Position numbers and translations under genes: made by a program
The notes under the pieces: model-generated
The model's input: the letters and a program-made list of their open reading frames with translations, nothing else
The model's database searches: none
Told to the model about the DNA's origin: nothing
Assembly: GCA_018383975.1 (NCBI GenBank)
Contig: JAHAZT010000010.1
Span: 1-32,497, forward strand
Direction of reading: 5' to 3'
Source: Eubacteriales bacterium
GTDB lineage: Bacteria; Bacillota; Clostridia; Oscillospirales; CAG-272
DNA: 32,497 bases
In this document: one piece after another, positions 7,376 to 14,183 of the stretch
How the letters are laid out: the number at the start of each line of letters is the position of its first letter
Position numbering within the stretch: position 1 is the first letter of the stretch

Positions 7376-8062
7376 TTATCGGTTTCTGAACAGGGAGGAT
7401 ATGTCGTTTTCCGCGAAAACGTAGGGATAGGCATACTTCATTTCCCGAACTATCGGATCGGCTTCGGCTGCTCTTGCATATACTTCTTCAAAAGTATCTC
7501 TCTGATGAGCATAATTCGCAGCAGTATTTACGGTTTTTCCCAAAATGCCGTACCGGTCTGCATAATAGCGATTGCCGGCATCGTCATAGGACACATCCAT
7601 AAGAGTTGAAAATGAGCCGATAATCCAATAGGCAGACTCATAGTTTACCCCCGTTGCCTCTTTTAAGAACAGCAGCATTTCGTTGCCGCTTGTAAACAGC
7701 GGGTAGCCTTTTACCGTCCATTTGGAGTTTCCGTCCTGCAGCAGTGTGAATGAAGCGGGAATATTCCCTTTGAAGCATTGCAGGACAGTTGCCTCATAAT
7801 AAGTTGTGTGAAGATCTGTTTCTTCGCCTATCCAGCTTCCGACTTCAACGCGTGCAACCACATCTGCTGCGGCTATTGCGGATTCCATCGTATATGCTTC
7901 TATGGTAACATTCTTTCCGGCACTGCCGACACGGGTCGGAGGCGGCGTGCCGGTTTTGCCGACGCGGGGCGAAGGAAGTATGTCGCCGCCGGGAGTTCGG
8001 GAACAACCGACAGTGATCACCAGAAAAACAAACACAAGAAGCAGTGATAAAATTTTTTTCAT
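7376..8062 (-). CDS. Putative lipoprotein, unknown function
   Basis: 228-residue lipoprotein precursor. A hydrophobic stretch (about 4-18) ends in the lipobox TVGC with Cys20, followed by a Gly/Pro/Thr-rich linker to about residue 50. The folded part includes ADVVARVEVGSW, TTYYEATVLQCFKG and NEMLLFLKEA, a pattern seen in uncharacterised clostridial lipoproteins; I do not assign a function. The start has AGAGGT 6 nt upstream. It follows a 34-codon ORF and terminator-like hairpin on the same strand, so expression may be attenuated. The 3' end is odd: another frame runs on past the stop with QKPIIEFIDSIMKAMEQGL, which looks protein-like, so the C-terminus may be frameshifted. Confidence 0.75.
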   Translation of the reverse strand: MKKILSLLLVFVFLVITVGCSRTPGGDILPSPRVGKTGTPPPTRVGSAGKNVTIEAYTMESAIAAADVVARVEVGSWIGEETDLHTTYYEATVLQCFKGNIPASFTLLQDGNSKWTVKGYPLFTSGNEMLLFLKEATGVNYESAYWIIGSFSTLMDVSYDDAGNRYYADRYGILGKTVNTAANYAHQRDTFEEVYARAAEADPIVREMKYAYPYVFAENDISSLFRNR

Positions 8063-8143
8063 GGTTATACCTCTTTTCTGTCTCGTATTAAGGTTTGATA
8101 GAAAATTTTGTGTCCGGCGGCGTTAAGCCGACAGGCACAATTC

Positions 8144-8188
8144 AAAAAAAGCGCACAAGCATGTCGATTTACGCTCCGGCTTATGCGC
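8144..8188 (-). terminator. Intrinsic terminator / possible attenuator before the lipoprotein gene
   Basis: Minus strand: GCGCATAAGC, 18-nt loop, GCTTGTGCGC (10 bp with one G-T pair), then seven T. The 5' arm contains the last codons and the TAA stop of the upstream small ORF, so a ribosome finishing that ORF would cover the arm. Confidence 0.75.
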
Positions 8189-8285
8189 ATACGGAAATCG
8201 TTTTGATACGACCTCTCCACAGACGGGAGCCGCACCAATATCGGGTTTTTCTAACGTCGGATCTGACATTATAAAAACAACACAT
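8181..8285 (-). CDS. Small ORF (34 aa), possible leader peptide
   Basis: 34-codon ORF too short for the track. It starts MCCFYNVRS, ends ISVCA, is rich in Arg/Lys and has four Cys (2, 3, 18, 33). It has a near-perfect AAGGAGG 7 nt before the ATG and its own promoter about 50 nt upstream. No hydrophobic segment or signal peptide is visible and I do not recognise a family. Its stop codon lies in the stem of the terminator that separates it from the lipoprotein gene, the geometry of a transcription attenuator. It could also be an independent small protein. That it is translated is inferred from the signals. Confidence 0.5.
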   Translation of the reverse strand: MCCFYNVRSDVRKTRYWCGSRLWRGRIKTISVCA

Positions 8286-8336
8286 GGCGTTACCTCCTTA
8301 AATTGGTTTGTCTGATGGATACACTAACCCGTTGGT

Positions 8337-8365
8337 ATTATATCACAGCTTCCGTAAAAAAGCAA
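8337..8365 (-). promoter_or_regulatory. Promoter of the small ORF / lipoprotein unit
   Basis: Minus strand TTGCTT, 17-nt spacer ending GTGA, perfect TATAAT with a TG extended -10. Confidence 0.65.
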
Positions 8366-8502
8366 CCACTTTGCATGGCAGTATGCTGTAACTTTTTTGT
8401 GAACTGACGGTTGGTTGCCGCCTTCGGGTCAAGCGGCTCTGACGTGCCACAGGCACGTCATTCACTACCGCTCCCTTCGATTCTCCTTTATGATTGCAAA
8501 AA

Positions 8503-8535
8503 GAAAAGCACCCCTCTTTGGGTGCTTTCATTTTT
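8503..8535 (-). terminator. Terminator-like hairpin in the left ssrA 3'-end copy
   Basis: Minus strand AGCACCC-aaaga-GGGGTGCT followed by TTTCTTTTT. It is the counterpart of the real ssrA terminator and could act as a second one. Confidence 0.6.
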
Positions 8536-8650
8536 GGTGGACCCGAGGAGAATCGATTCTCGCAGGCTCGACGCCCGCTCGGTCATCGCGGCTCTGACAG
8601 CCGTCAAAGGCTGTCATTCACTACCGCTCCCTTCGATTCTCCTTTATGAT

Positions 8651-8685
8651 TGCAAAAAGAAAAGCCGCCTTTCGGCGACTTTCCT
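8651..8685 (-). terminator. Intrinsic terminator of ssrA
   Basis: Minus strand AGTCGCC-GAAA-GGCGGCT followed by TTTCTTTTT, a few bases after the tmRNA CCA end. Confidence 0.85.
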
Positions 8686-8688
8686 TTT

Positions 8689-9041
8689 TGGTGGACCCGA
8701 GGAGAATCGAACTCCTGTCCGAAAAACGATCCGCGGGGCTTTCTCCGAGCGCATTCCGTCTTTTGAAATTCCCTCCTCACAGCGCCGGCAGACAGGCTCT
8801 GTGTTTCGGTAGCTTTTTAATGCGTGACGGCGTCAAAAGCTAAAAAGCCGTTCACGTTCATCGCTGTGTTATGCCCAAACCGAAGCCGCGATACTCATCG
8901 GCAGGACACCCGCACCCTCAGGCAGCGAGAGCTAATTTGTTATTGTTAGCGTTTAATTTTAGGTTGCACAGTTTTTGGGAGCTTGTGCGGCTCCGCTCGC
9001 TTACCCTGTTTCACATTCCCCGTCGAAACCTTTACGGGCCC
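8689..9041 (-). ncRNA. ssrA: Transfer-messenger RNA (tmRNA)
   Basis: 353-nt tmRNA that rescues stalled ribosomes and tags nascent peptides for proteolysis. The 5' end GGGCCCG pairs over 7 bp (one G-U) with CGGGTCC before the encoded ACCA end. The T-arm is AGGAG-TTCGATT-CTCCT. The 5' segment GTAAAGGTTTCGACGGGG is the conserved tmRNA start. The tag frame ends ...ANNNKLALAA then TGA (8918-8950 if GCT is the resume codon); the frame stays open further upstream, so the exact resume codon is not certain. It lies 4 nt after the smpB stop, the classic smpB-ssrA order, and has its own terminator. The mature 3' end is duplicated downstream. Confidence 0.95.
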
Positions 9042-9045
9042 ATAA

Positions 9046-9516
9046 TTATTTTTCCTTTTGCCGCTCAAAGCGGTCGACGTAGCGCGCCTCTGCCTTTTTG
9101 GCTTCGGTTTCGCGCTTGTCATAGAGTTTTTTACCCTTGCAAAGTCCGATTTCAACCTTTACGTTCCGCCCCGAAAAGTAAAGCGAAAGCGGAACGAGCG
9201 TCAGCCCTTCCTGACCGATCTTCGCCTGCAGTCTGATAATTTCTTTTTTGTGCATCAAAAGTCTTCTGTCACGCATTGGGTCACGATTGAAAATATTTCC
9301 CTTTTCATACGGACTGATATGGACGCCCGTCATAAAAAGCTCGCCCTTTTCAATATAACAATACGAATCTTTAAGGTTTACCGCGCCCATGCGCAGACTT
9401 TTCACCTCCGTGCCGAGAAGTTCAATGCCTGCCTCGTAACTGTCAAGGACAAAATAGTCATGACGGGCTTTTTTATTCTGCGCTATTATTTTATGAGCAT
9501 AATTTTCTCCTGCCAT
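9046..9516 (-). CDS. smpB: SsrA-binding protein SmpB
   Basis: 156-residue tmRNA-binding protein that brings tmRNA to stalled ribosomes and mimics the codon-anticodon duplex. It shows the conserved KARHDYFVLDSYEAGIELLG start, EVKSLR, NLKDSYCYI and HISPYEKGN segments, an OB-fold core and a basic C-terminal tail (KRETEAKKAEARYVDRFERQ) that enters the mRNA channel. Length is normal. An AAAGGAG site precedes the ATG. It has its own strong promoter and is followed after 4 nt by ssrA, so protein and RNA are probably co-transcribed. Confidence 0.97.
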   Translation of the reverse strand: MAGENYAHKIIAQNKKARHDYFVLDSYEAGIELLGTEVKSLRMGAVNLKDSYCYIEKGELFMTGVHISPYEKGNIFNRDPMRDRRLLMHKKEIIRLQAKIGQEGLTLVPLSLYFSGRNVKVEIGLCKGKKLYDKRETEAKKAEARYVDRFERQKEK

Positions 9517-9547
9517 AACTATTTCTCCTTTCCTTTGAGTGTTTCAT

Positions 9548-9576
9548 ATTTTACCACGCCGACTATGACTTGTCAA
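9548..9576 (-). promoter_or_regulatory. Promoter of smpB-ssrA
   Basis: Minus strand perfect TTGACA, 17-nt spacer ending TGG, TAAAAT. One of the strongest matches in the window. Confidence 0.8.
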
Positions 9577-9608
9577 GCACGAATCTGTCGACGTTTTCCG
9601 GCGTTTTT

Positions 9609-10424
9609 TCAGTTTTTGCCCTTGTTTTTCGGGTTTATCTGCGAAAAAAGCACACGGAAAAACGTATCTATCCTGTCGTCAAGGGTTGTCGGTTTTTCGC
9701 TTTGAAGCGGCTTTTTCTCCTCTTTTTCCGGCTGACTGTCGGCTGTTTTCGTCATTTCGGCTGTCAACTTTCTTATCTGCTCGCAATAATCCTCCGCCGC
9801 CGAGCTGTACATTTTCTTTATCTTGCCCTCCTCCGCTCCCGCGCGGACTTTTGCATCGTTTATAAGCGTTTCCGCTTTTTCGCTCGCGACGGACATTATC
9901 TCCGCGGCTTTTTCCTCGGCCGCCGAAATTATTCTTCCCGCCTCTTCTCCTGCGTGACGGAGCAGCTCCTCCGTTTTATTGCGGATTTTTTCCGCAACCT
10001 CCTCGGAAAGCTTCTCGCCGCTCTCGCGGCTCTCGTACCCGGCAATGCGGTCTGCCATACCCGCAAGCGCAGCCTTCAGCTCCGCTTCGCGCGCTTCTGC
10101 GGCATAAAGACGGCAGGCAAGCTCATCAAGCATTTGCGAAAGCTCTTTTCCGCGCGCTTCCGCAGCGGATTTTCCGTCATTTGCGAGGGACGCGGCATTT
10201 TCCGAAGAATATGCCTCGCATGCAAGCTCGTCCAGCATGTGCGCAAGCTCTTCTATCCGGCTTTTCGCCTCCGACGCCTTGCGCTTTTCGCTTTCGATGT
10301 CGCCCTTCAGCTCTTCCTCTCTGCGCGCAAAATCAAGGCTTATCTGCTCGATATATCTGTTTACGTCCTTCTTTGAGTAGCCGCCCATTGCGCCTCTGAA
10401 TTTGACCATTTTTCCGTCGCTCAT
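9609..10424 (-). CDS. DivIVA-like coiled-coil protein
   Basis: 271-residue protein with a DivIVA-type N-terminus (MVKFRGAMGGYSKKDVNRYIEQIS), the part that in DivIVA/GpsB binds curved membrane, followed by a long charged, Ala/Glu-rich coiled coil from about 30 to 225, then a Lys/Glu/Pro linker and a short conserved-looking tail. Two similar internal segments, ELAHMLDELACEAY and ELSQMLDELACRLY, suggest a duplicated heptad block. It is likely a cytoplasmic scaffold for cell division or polar growth; this is inferred from the domain. GGAGG stands 5 nt before the ATG. It is followed by smpB, which has its own promoter. Confidence 0.7.
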   Translation of the reverse strand: MSDGKMVKFRGAMGGYSKKDVNRYIEQISLDFARREEELKGDIESEKRKASEAKSRIEELAHMLDELACEAYSSENAASLANDGKSAAEARGKELSQMLDELACRLYAAEAREAELKAALAGMADRIAGYESRESGEKLSEEVAEKIRNKTEELLRHAGEEAGRIISAAEEKAAEIMSVASEKAETLINDAKVRAGAEEGKIKKMYSSAAEDYCEQIRKLTAEMTKTADSQPEKEEKKPLQSEKPTTLDDRIDTFFRVLFSQINPKNKGKN

Positions 10425-10455
10425 AAAAACCTCCGCAAAAGCTGTTTTTCGTCTT

Positions 10456-10485
10456 ATTATAACATCATCCGCACCCGATTGTAAA
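10456..10485 (-). promoter_or_regulatory. Promoter of the DivIVA-like gene
   Basis: Minus strand TTTACA, 18-nt spacer ending TGT, perfect TATAAT (extended -10). Confidence 0.6.
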
Positions 10486-10512
10486 TATAAACCGCAAAAT
10501 TGTTAAAAACTC

Positions 10513-10541
10513 TTTACATAAAATCGTTTTTCTGCTATAAT
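10513..10541 (+). promoter_or_regulatory. Promoter of the SGNH hydrolase / FkbM operon
   Basis: TTTACA, 17-nt spacer ending TGC, perfect TATAAT. It is back-to-back with the promoter of the DivIVA-like gene. Confidence 0.75.
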
Positions 10542-10577
10542 TAGCCCGTAACAAAGCATAAAAGAGAGGTTATTTTT

Positions 10578-11231
10578 ATGGAAAAACAGGTTATCCGCGT
10601 TATGTTCACGGGCGACAGCATTACAGACTGCCAGAGAGCGCGTCCCGTCGGCGACGGAGTCGGCACGCTCGGCAACAGCTATGTCGGCAATCTTTTCTGT
10701 ATGACTTGGGCTGAAAACCCGGAGTGCAGGGCTCGTTTTATGAATTCCGCAACCTCCGGCGATACGAGCCGTCAGCTTCTTGCCCGCTTTGATGACGAAG
10801 TTCTTGCATACAATCCCGATTATCTTTTCATAATGATCGGCGTAAACGACGCCTGGCGGATTGCGGAGCTACCCGTAAACACGGAGGTGCATATTTCCTC
10901 CGGGGAAACCGCCGCAAATATGGAAAAAATGATCTTAAAAGCCCGCGAAAAGGGCGCAGAGCCGATAATCCTTTCGCCGTTCTTTATGGATCTTGACAAA
11001 AATGAATTCATGCGCTATCACGTCGACGAGATAAACGCTCTTTATAAAAAGCTCGCGGAAAAATATTCCGTCGGATATATTGATATTCAGTCCGCGATAG
11101 ACGGTTGGATTTCCAAAGCAAGCTCGTATATTCTTTCAAGCGACCGCGTTCACCCGAAGGCAATCGGCGTTTCGCTCATAGCAAGAACGATTTTCGAGCA
11201 CCCCGTCTTCCGCAGAGTTATTGACAGATGA
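10578..11231 (+). CDS. SGNH/GDSL-type hydrolase
   Basis: 217-residue esterase of the SGNH fold. Block I is FTGDSITD with the nucleophile Ser14, block III is IGVNDAW, and block V is DRVHPKAIG with the catalytic Asp and His. No signal peptide is present, so it should act in the cytoplasm. Such enzymes remove acetyl groups from sugars or lipids; the substrate cannot be told here. AGAGG precedes the ATG. It overlaps the FkbM-type methyltransferase gene by 4 nt (ATGA), so both are made together. Confidence 0.87.
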   Translation: MEKQVIRVMFTGDSITDCQRARPVGDGVGTLGNSYVGNLFCMTWAENPECRARFMNSATSGDTSRQLLARFDDEVLAYNPDYLFIMIGVNDAWRIAELPVNTEVHISSGETAANMEKMILKAREKGAEPIILSPFFMDLDKNEFMRYHVDEINALYKKLAEKYSVGYIDIQSAIDGWISKASSYILSSDRVHPKAIGVSLIARTIFEHPVFRRVIDR

Positions 11232-12319
11232 CAAGAACCGTTTTCGGGGAAGAGGAGCTCTGGTCGGCTCTTGCAGACACCTCCTCGCCCATTCTTCTCT
11301 ACGGCACCGGCGACGGAGCGGACAAAATCCTCTCCGTTATGGAGGAAAAAGGACTGCGGGCAAGCGGTTTTTTCGCCTCCGACGGCTTTGTCCGCGACAG
11401 GCATTTCCGCGGCGAACACGTTATGTCCCTTTCCGAAGCGGAAGAAAAATTCGGCGATTTTATCGTTCTCGTTGCGTTCGGCTCGTCGCGCGACGAAGTG
11501 ATTGAAAACGTAAAGCGTATTGCTTCCCGTCACCGCCTGTTCATCGCGGACGTTCCCGTTTGCGGGGGCGAGCTTTTTGATGCGGATTTCTATGAAAATC
11601 ATCTTTTTGAAATCAACTGGGCGCGCGGGCTTTTTTCGGACAATGAGTCGAAAAGGGTTTATGACAGTATCATAAAATTCCGTCTTTCGGGCAAGCCCGA
11701 ATATCTTTGGGACTGCTCCTGCGATGAAGAGGAAACGTTTTCGCTCCTTTCCGGCGGCTACGGCGCATACGTCGACCTCGGCGCATACACGGGAGACACC
11801 GTCAAAAAGGCAATATCGCTCTGTCCGTCGATTAAAAAGGTCTGCGCCTTCGAGCCGGCAAAAAAGCCTTTTGAAAAGCTGTCAGCTTTCTGTTCCGGCA
11901 CGGAAAACGTCGATTTTTCTCTCATAAACGCCTGCGCCCGGGACAAAACGGAGTCAATCGTCATCGCCGACGGCGGCGGCAGAGGGACGCACATTTCATC
12001 GGACAGCTCTCTTTCCGGCGCGAAAAGCCGCACGGTTGACTGCGTCTCCCCCGATGAGGTCTGCAATTTTTCCGGCGAAAAGCTGCTGATAAAATATGAC
12101 GTTGAGGGTGCGGAGCGGCAGGCTCTCCTCGGCTCGCTTTCCCTTATAAAAAACAATGACACCGAGCTTGCGGTGTCACTGTATCACAGAAGCGGTGATA
12201 TTTTTTCGCTTGCTGCACTTGTTCATCAGATTCTGCCCGAAAGGGCGCTTTATCTGCGCAGGCTGAAAGGCTTTCCCGCATGGGACATAAACCTTTTCGC
12301 TTCAAAAAAGCTCATATAG
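11228..12319 (+). CDS. FkbM family methyltransferase with N-terminal Rossmann-like domain
   Basis: 363-residue protein. The N-terminal ~100 residues contain LYGTGDGADKILSVMEEKG and IVLVAFGSS, a nucleotide-binding-like half related to sugar-modifying proteins. From about 170 a SAM-dependent FkbM-type domain begins: YVDLGAYTGDT (SAM motif I), CAFEPAKKPFEKL (motif II), and IKYDVEGAERQAL (the conserved DVEGAE). FkbM enzymes O-methylate sugars or polyketides. Coupling to an SGNH hydrolase suggests the tailoring of a cell-surface glycan, but this is an inference. Its last 8 nt overlap the 3' end of the convergent manA, with no terminator between. Confidence 0.83.
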   Translation: MTRTVFGEEELWSALADTSSPILLYGTGDGADKILSVMEEKGLRASGFFASDGFVRDRHFRGEHVMSLSEAEEKFGDFIVLVAFGSSRDEVIENVKRIASRHRLFIADVPVCGGELFDADFYENHLFEINWARGLFSDNESKRVYDSIIKFRLSGKPEYLWDCSCDEEETFSLLSGGYGAYVDLGAYTGDTVKKAISLCPSIKKVCAFEPAKKPFEKLSAFCSGTENVDFSLINACARDKTESIVIADGGGRGTHISSDSSLSGAKSRTVDCVSPDEVCNFSGEKLLIKYDVEGAERQALLGSLSLIKNNDTELAVSLYHRSGDIFSLAALVHQILPERALYLRRLKGFPAWDINLFASKKLI

Positions 12320-13238
12320 ACGAAACCAGAACGGTTGCGTTGCCGGAAAGAGTAACTTTTCCGGAGGCGGCGGCGACAAAAACGCTTCCGCCTTTTTTCG
12401 CGCTTATTTTCTCATCGCCGCAGGAAATCTCGCAATCTCCGTCGGCTATGAGAAGATGAAGAAAACTGTCATCTCCCGCAAAAACCTCAGCCTCGCCCGC
12501 GACCTTCTTTTCGCGGACGGAAAAATACTTGCAGGACGCGATAACCTCGCCTTCGTGCTTTGCCTTGACCGCCGACGGGTCGAACCGCTCGATAACGTCA
12601 AGCGCCGGCTCGATATGAAGCTGGCGGAGCGAACCGTCCGGCTGGCGGCGGTTATAGTCGTAAACGCGATACGTCACGTTTGAATTCTGCTGTATTTCGG
12701 CTATGAAAATTCCCGCGCCGATAGCGTGCACAAGTCCGGACGGGATAAAATACGTTTCCCCCGCCTTCACCTCAACATAGTTCATAAGGCTTTCAAGCGT
12801 ACCATCGGCAATGGCTTTTTTCAGCGTTTCTCTTGTGTATTTTTCTTTCATTCCGTATATAAGCCTTGCGCCGGGTGCGGCGTCGACTATATACCACATT
12901 TCCGTTTTGCCCATATCGTCCGTATGCTCTGCGGCATATTCGTCGTCCGGATGGACCTGAATTGAAAGGTCCGCTTCCGCGTCTATCAGCTTTATAAGCA
13001 GCGGAAAGCGGTCGCCCTTATAATTCTTTCCGAGAGCCGACGGATTTTCGCGCACGAATTCCGAAAGCAGTCTCCCGTCATATTCCCCGCCGATTATCGT
13101 ATTATCTCCGTCGGGACGGCACGTCAGCTCCCATGCCTCCGCGATTTTCTCTCCCGATTCACCCATTCCGTAGTCACGGGAAAGCCGTTCCCCGCCCCAG
13201 ATTATATGCTTTGTCACGGGTTTCAGTTCAAACATCAT
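12312..13238 (-). CDS. manA: Mannose-6-phosphate isomerase, class I
   Basis: 308-residue zinc isomerase converting mannose-6-phosphate and fructose-6-phosphate, feeding mannose use or GDP-mannose synthesis. Marks: KHIIWGGERL near the start, EAWELTCR, IQVHPDDEYAAEH (Gln and His zinc ligands), KTEMWYI (Glu) and FIPSGLVHAIGAG (second His), then a C-terminal cupin half. The track starts at 13247, but that ATG is only 1 nt after GGAGG; the Met three codons later, 10 nt away, is the better start. It is convergent with the FkbM gene (8-nt overlap). It has its own promoter, whose -35 lies at the edge of repeat block B. Confidence 0.92.
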   Translation of the reverse strand: MMFELKPVTKHIIWGGERLSRDYGMGESGEKIAEAWELTCRPDGDNTIIGGEYDGRLLSEFVRENPSALGKNYKGDRFPLLIKLIDAEADLSIQVHPDDEYAAEHTDDMGKTEMWYIVDAAPGARLIYGMKEKYTRETLKKAIADGTLESLMNYVEVKAGETYFIPSGLVHAIGAGIFIAEIQQNSNVTYRVYDYNRRQPDGSLRQLHIEPALDVIERFDPSAVKAKHEGEVIASCKYFSVREKKVAGEAEVFAGDDSFLHLLIADGDCEISCGDEKISAKKGGSVFVAAASGKVTLSGNATVLVSSI

Positions 13239-13274
13239 TTCTTTCATTCCTCCGACCGATTGCTTCTTACTGAC

Positions 13275-13303
13275 ATCATATCACAACTCTCCCCTTTTTT
13301 CAA
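13275..13303 (-). promoter_or_regulatory. Promoter of manA
   Basis: Minus strand TTGAAA, 17-nt spacer ending GTGA, TATGAT (extended -10). The -35 directly borders repeat block B. Confidence 0.65.
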
Positions 13304-13680
13304 CCTACTTTTCTTTGACCGTACTTTTCTTTGAAAAGAAAAGTAGGCAAAAGAAACTTCAATTATCGGGAAGTCTGTGCAAATTTTTAATTATCTACGC
13401 AGACAGGGCTTTTGCAAAAAGGCAAAAGAAACTTCGGTTATCGGAGAGTTTGTGCAGAGTTTTCAGGCTCCCTTGTGTAAAGGGAGCTCCGCCGCAGGCG
13501 GTGAGGGATTGTTTTTTTACACTCCAACCGCTGCGCGGTTTCCGAACCCGTCTCGGCGACGCCTGCAAGCGTGCTTCGCACACTTGCAAATCCCTCTCTC
13601 ACAAGGGAGGGCTTATTAAAATCAATTCGCGCCGCAGCCGCACCGCTTCTCTTCGATTTTCTCTCTTCTTTTTTATCTCA
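13304..13680 (+). repeat. Modular hairpin repeat, block B
   Basis: Fills the gap between the manA promoter and the next terminator. In order: a partial and a full copy of the TACTTTTCTTT inverted repeat (13322-13345); two copies of a module CAAAAGAAACTTC..TTATCGG..AGT.TGTGCA; the GCTCCCTT-GTGT-AAGGGAGC hairpin (from 13466); the CCGCC-GCA-GGCGG hairpin with GAGGGATTGTTTTTTT; the GCAAG...CTTGC unit of block A in inverted orientation (about 13530-13591); and the CTCTCTCACAAG / CTTATTAAAATCAATTCGCG tail in the same orientation as in block A. No gene is supported; the track ORFs here are products of the repeat. Confidence 0.85.
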
Positions 13681-13709
13681 AAAAGCCGCCCTGAAAGGCG
13701 GCTTTTTTC
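13680..13709. terminator. Bidirectional intrinsic terminator
   Basis: AAAAGCCGCC-ctgaaa-GGCGGCTTTTTT. It serves the minus-strand gene ending at 13721 and would also stop transcription leaving block B. Confidence 0.85.
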
Positions 13710-13720
13710 TGCTCATTTGT

Positions 13721-14152
13721 TCACAGCGACTCGCTGTCTTCTTCGGGCGTTTCGTCCTCTTCGTGTGTTTCGTCTTCTTTCGGCTCGTCATTGAAGAGGT
13801 TTTCAAAATCCTCATCATCGAAATCGTCGTAGTCACATTTTGCCGCGCGTGCTTCTCTGAAAGCCTCCGAAACCTTTCTTGCGCAGCTCGATATTCCTTC
13901 GGAAAGCTTTGATATTCCGCAGGAAATGTTGCCGCGTATCGTTTCGATGTCGCTCTTTGTCGGAAGTCCGGCAAAGTTCACCGCGCACTCGCAGACGCGT
14001 TTGCCATCCTCGTCCGTGGTTTTTTTCGTTTTTACATTGAGAAGAAGCGAGCGGATTTCATACTCGCCCGTTTCCTCGTTTTTCTCGGCGGAATAGGGTG
14101 TCAGAAGTGCCGCGCCCAGAAGAAACCAACCGAAACCTGAACATTTTTTCAT
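13721..14152 (-). CDS. Small protein with hydrophobic N-terminus and acidic tail, unknown function
   Basis: 143-residue protein. The first ~20 residues (GFGWFLLGAALLTPYS) form a short hydrophobic segment, likely a membrane anchor or uncleaved signal. The middle is charged with a helical part (SKLSEGISSCARKVSEAFREARAA). The last ~40 residues are almost wholly Asp/Glu (DDFDDEDF, then repeated EEDETPEED-like runs). No family recognised. It begins 31 nt after the CAAX protease gene on the same strand, with AAAGGGG upstream, so the two are probably co-transcribed. The acidic tail suggests binding to cations or to a basic partner, which is a guess. Confidence 0.65.
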   Translation of the reverse strand: MKKCSGFGWFLLGAALLTPYSAEKNEETGEYEIRSLLLNVKTKKTTDEDGKRVCECAVNFAGLPTKSDIETIRGNISCGISKLSEGISSCARKVSEAFREARAAKCDYDDFDDEDFENLFNDEPKEDETHEEDETPEEDSESL

Positions 14153-14183
14153 AATTTATATATCCCCTTTCTGAAATATTATT

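Larger units (their letters stand above)
8433..8710. repeat. Two direct copies of the ssrA 3' end and its terminator region
   Basis: Two ~124-nt direct copies (8433-8556 and 8588-8710) separated by 31 nt. Each runs GCGGCTCTGAC, a hairpin, ATTCACTACCGCTCCCTTCG, a GCAAAAAGAAAAG stretch, a terminator hairpin, then the last 22 nt of the tmRNA gene. The right copy is the true ssrA 3' end; the left copy carries only that 22-nt tail. The two GAC...GTC hairpins and the two terminator stems differ in sequence but both pair. Confidence 0.8.

Noticed and set aside
8535-8587. A tRNA or second tmRNA gene at the left ssrA 3'-end copy
   Set aside because: Only 22 nt of the tmRNA 3' end are present; there is no matching 5' acceptor strand, D-arm or anticodon arm.
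8411-8843. ORFs containing the GGPEENRTPV-type peptide
   Set aside because: This is the antisense translation of the tmRNA 3' end and its duplicate, a common false ORF.
13315-13912. ORFs in block B (159, 80, 113 codons)
   Set aside because: They are made of repeat modules and a terminator; the same peptides appear at other blocks in other frames.
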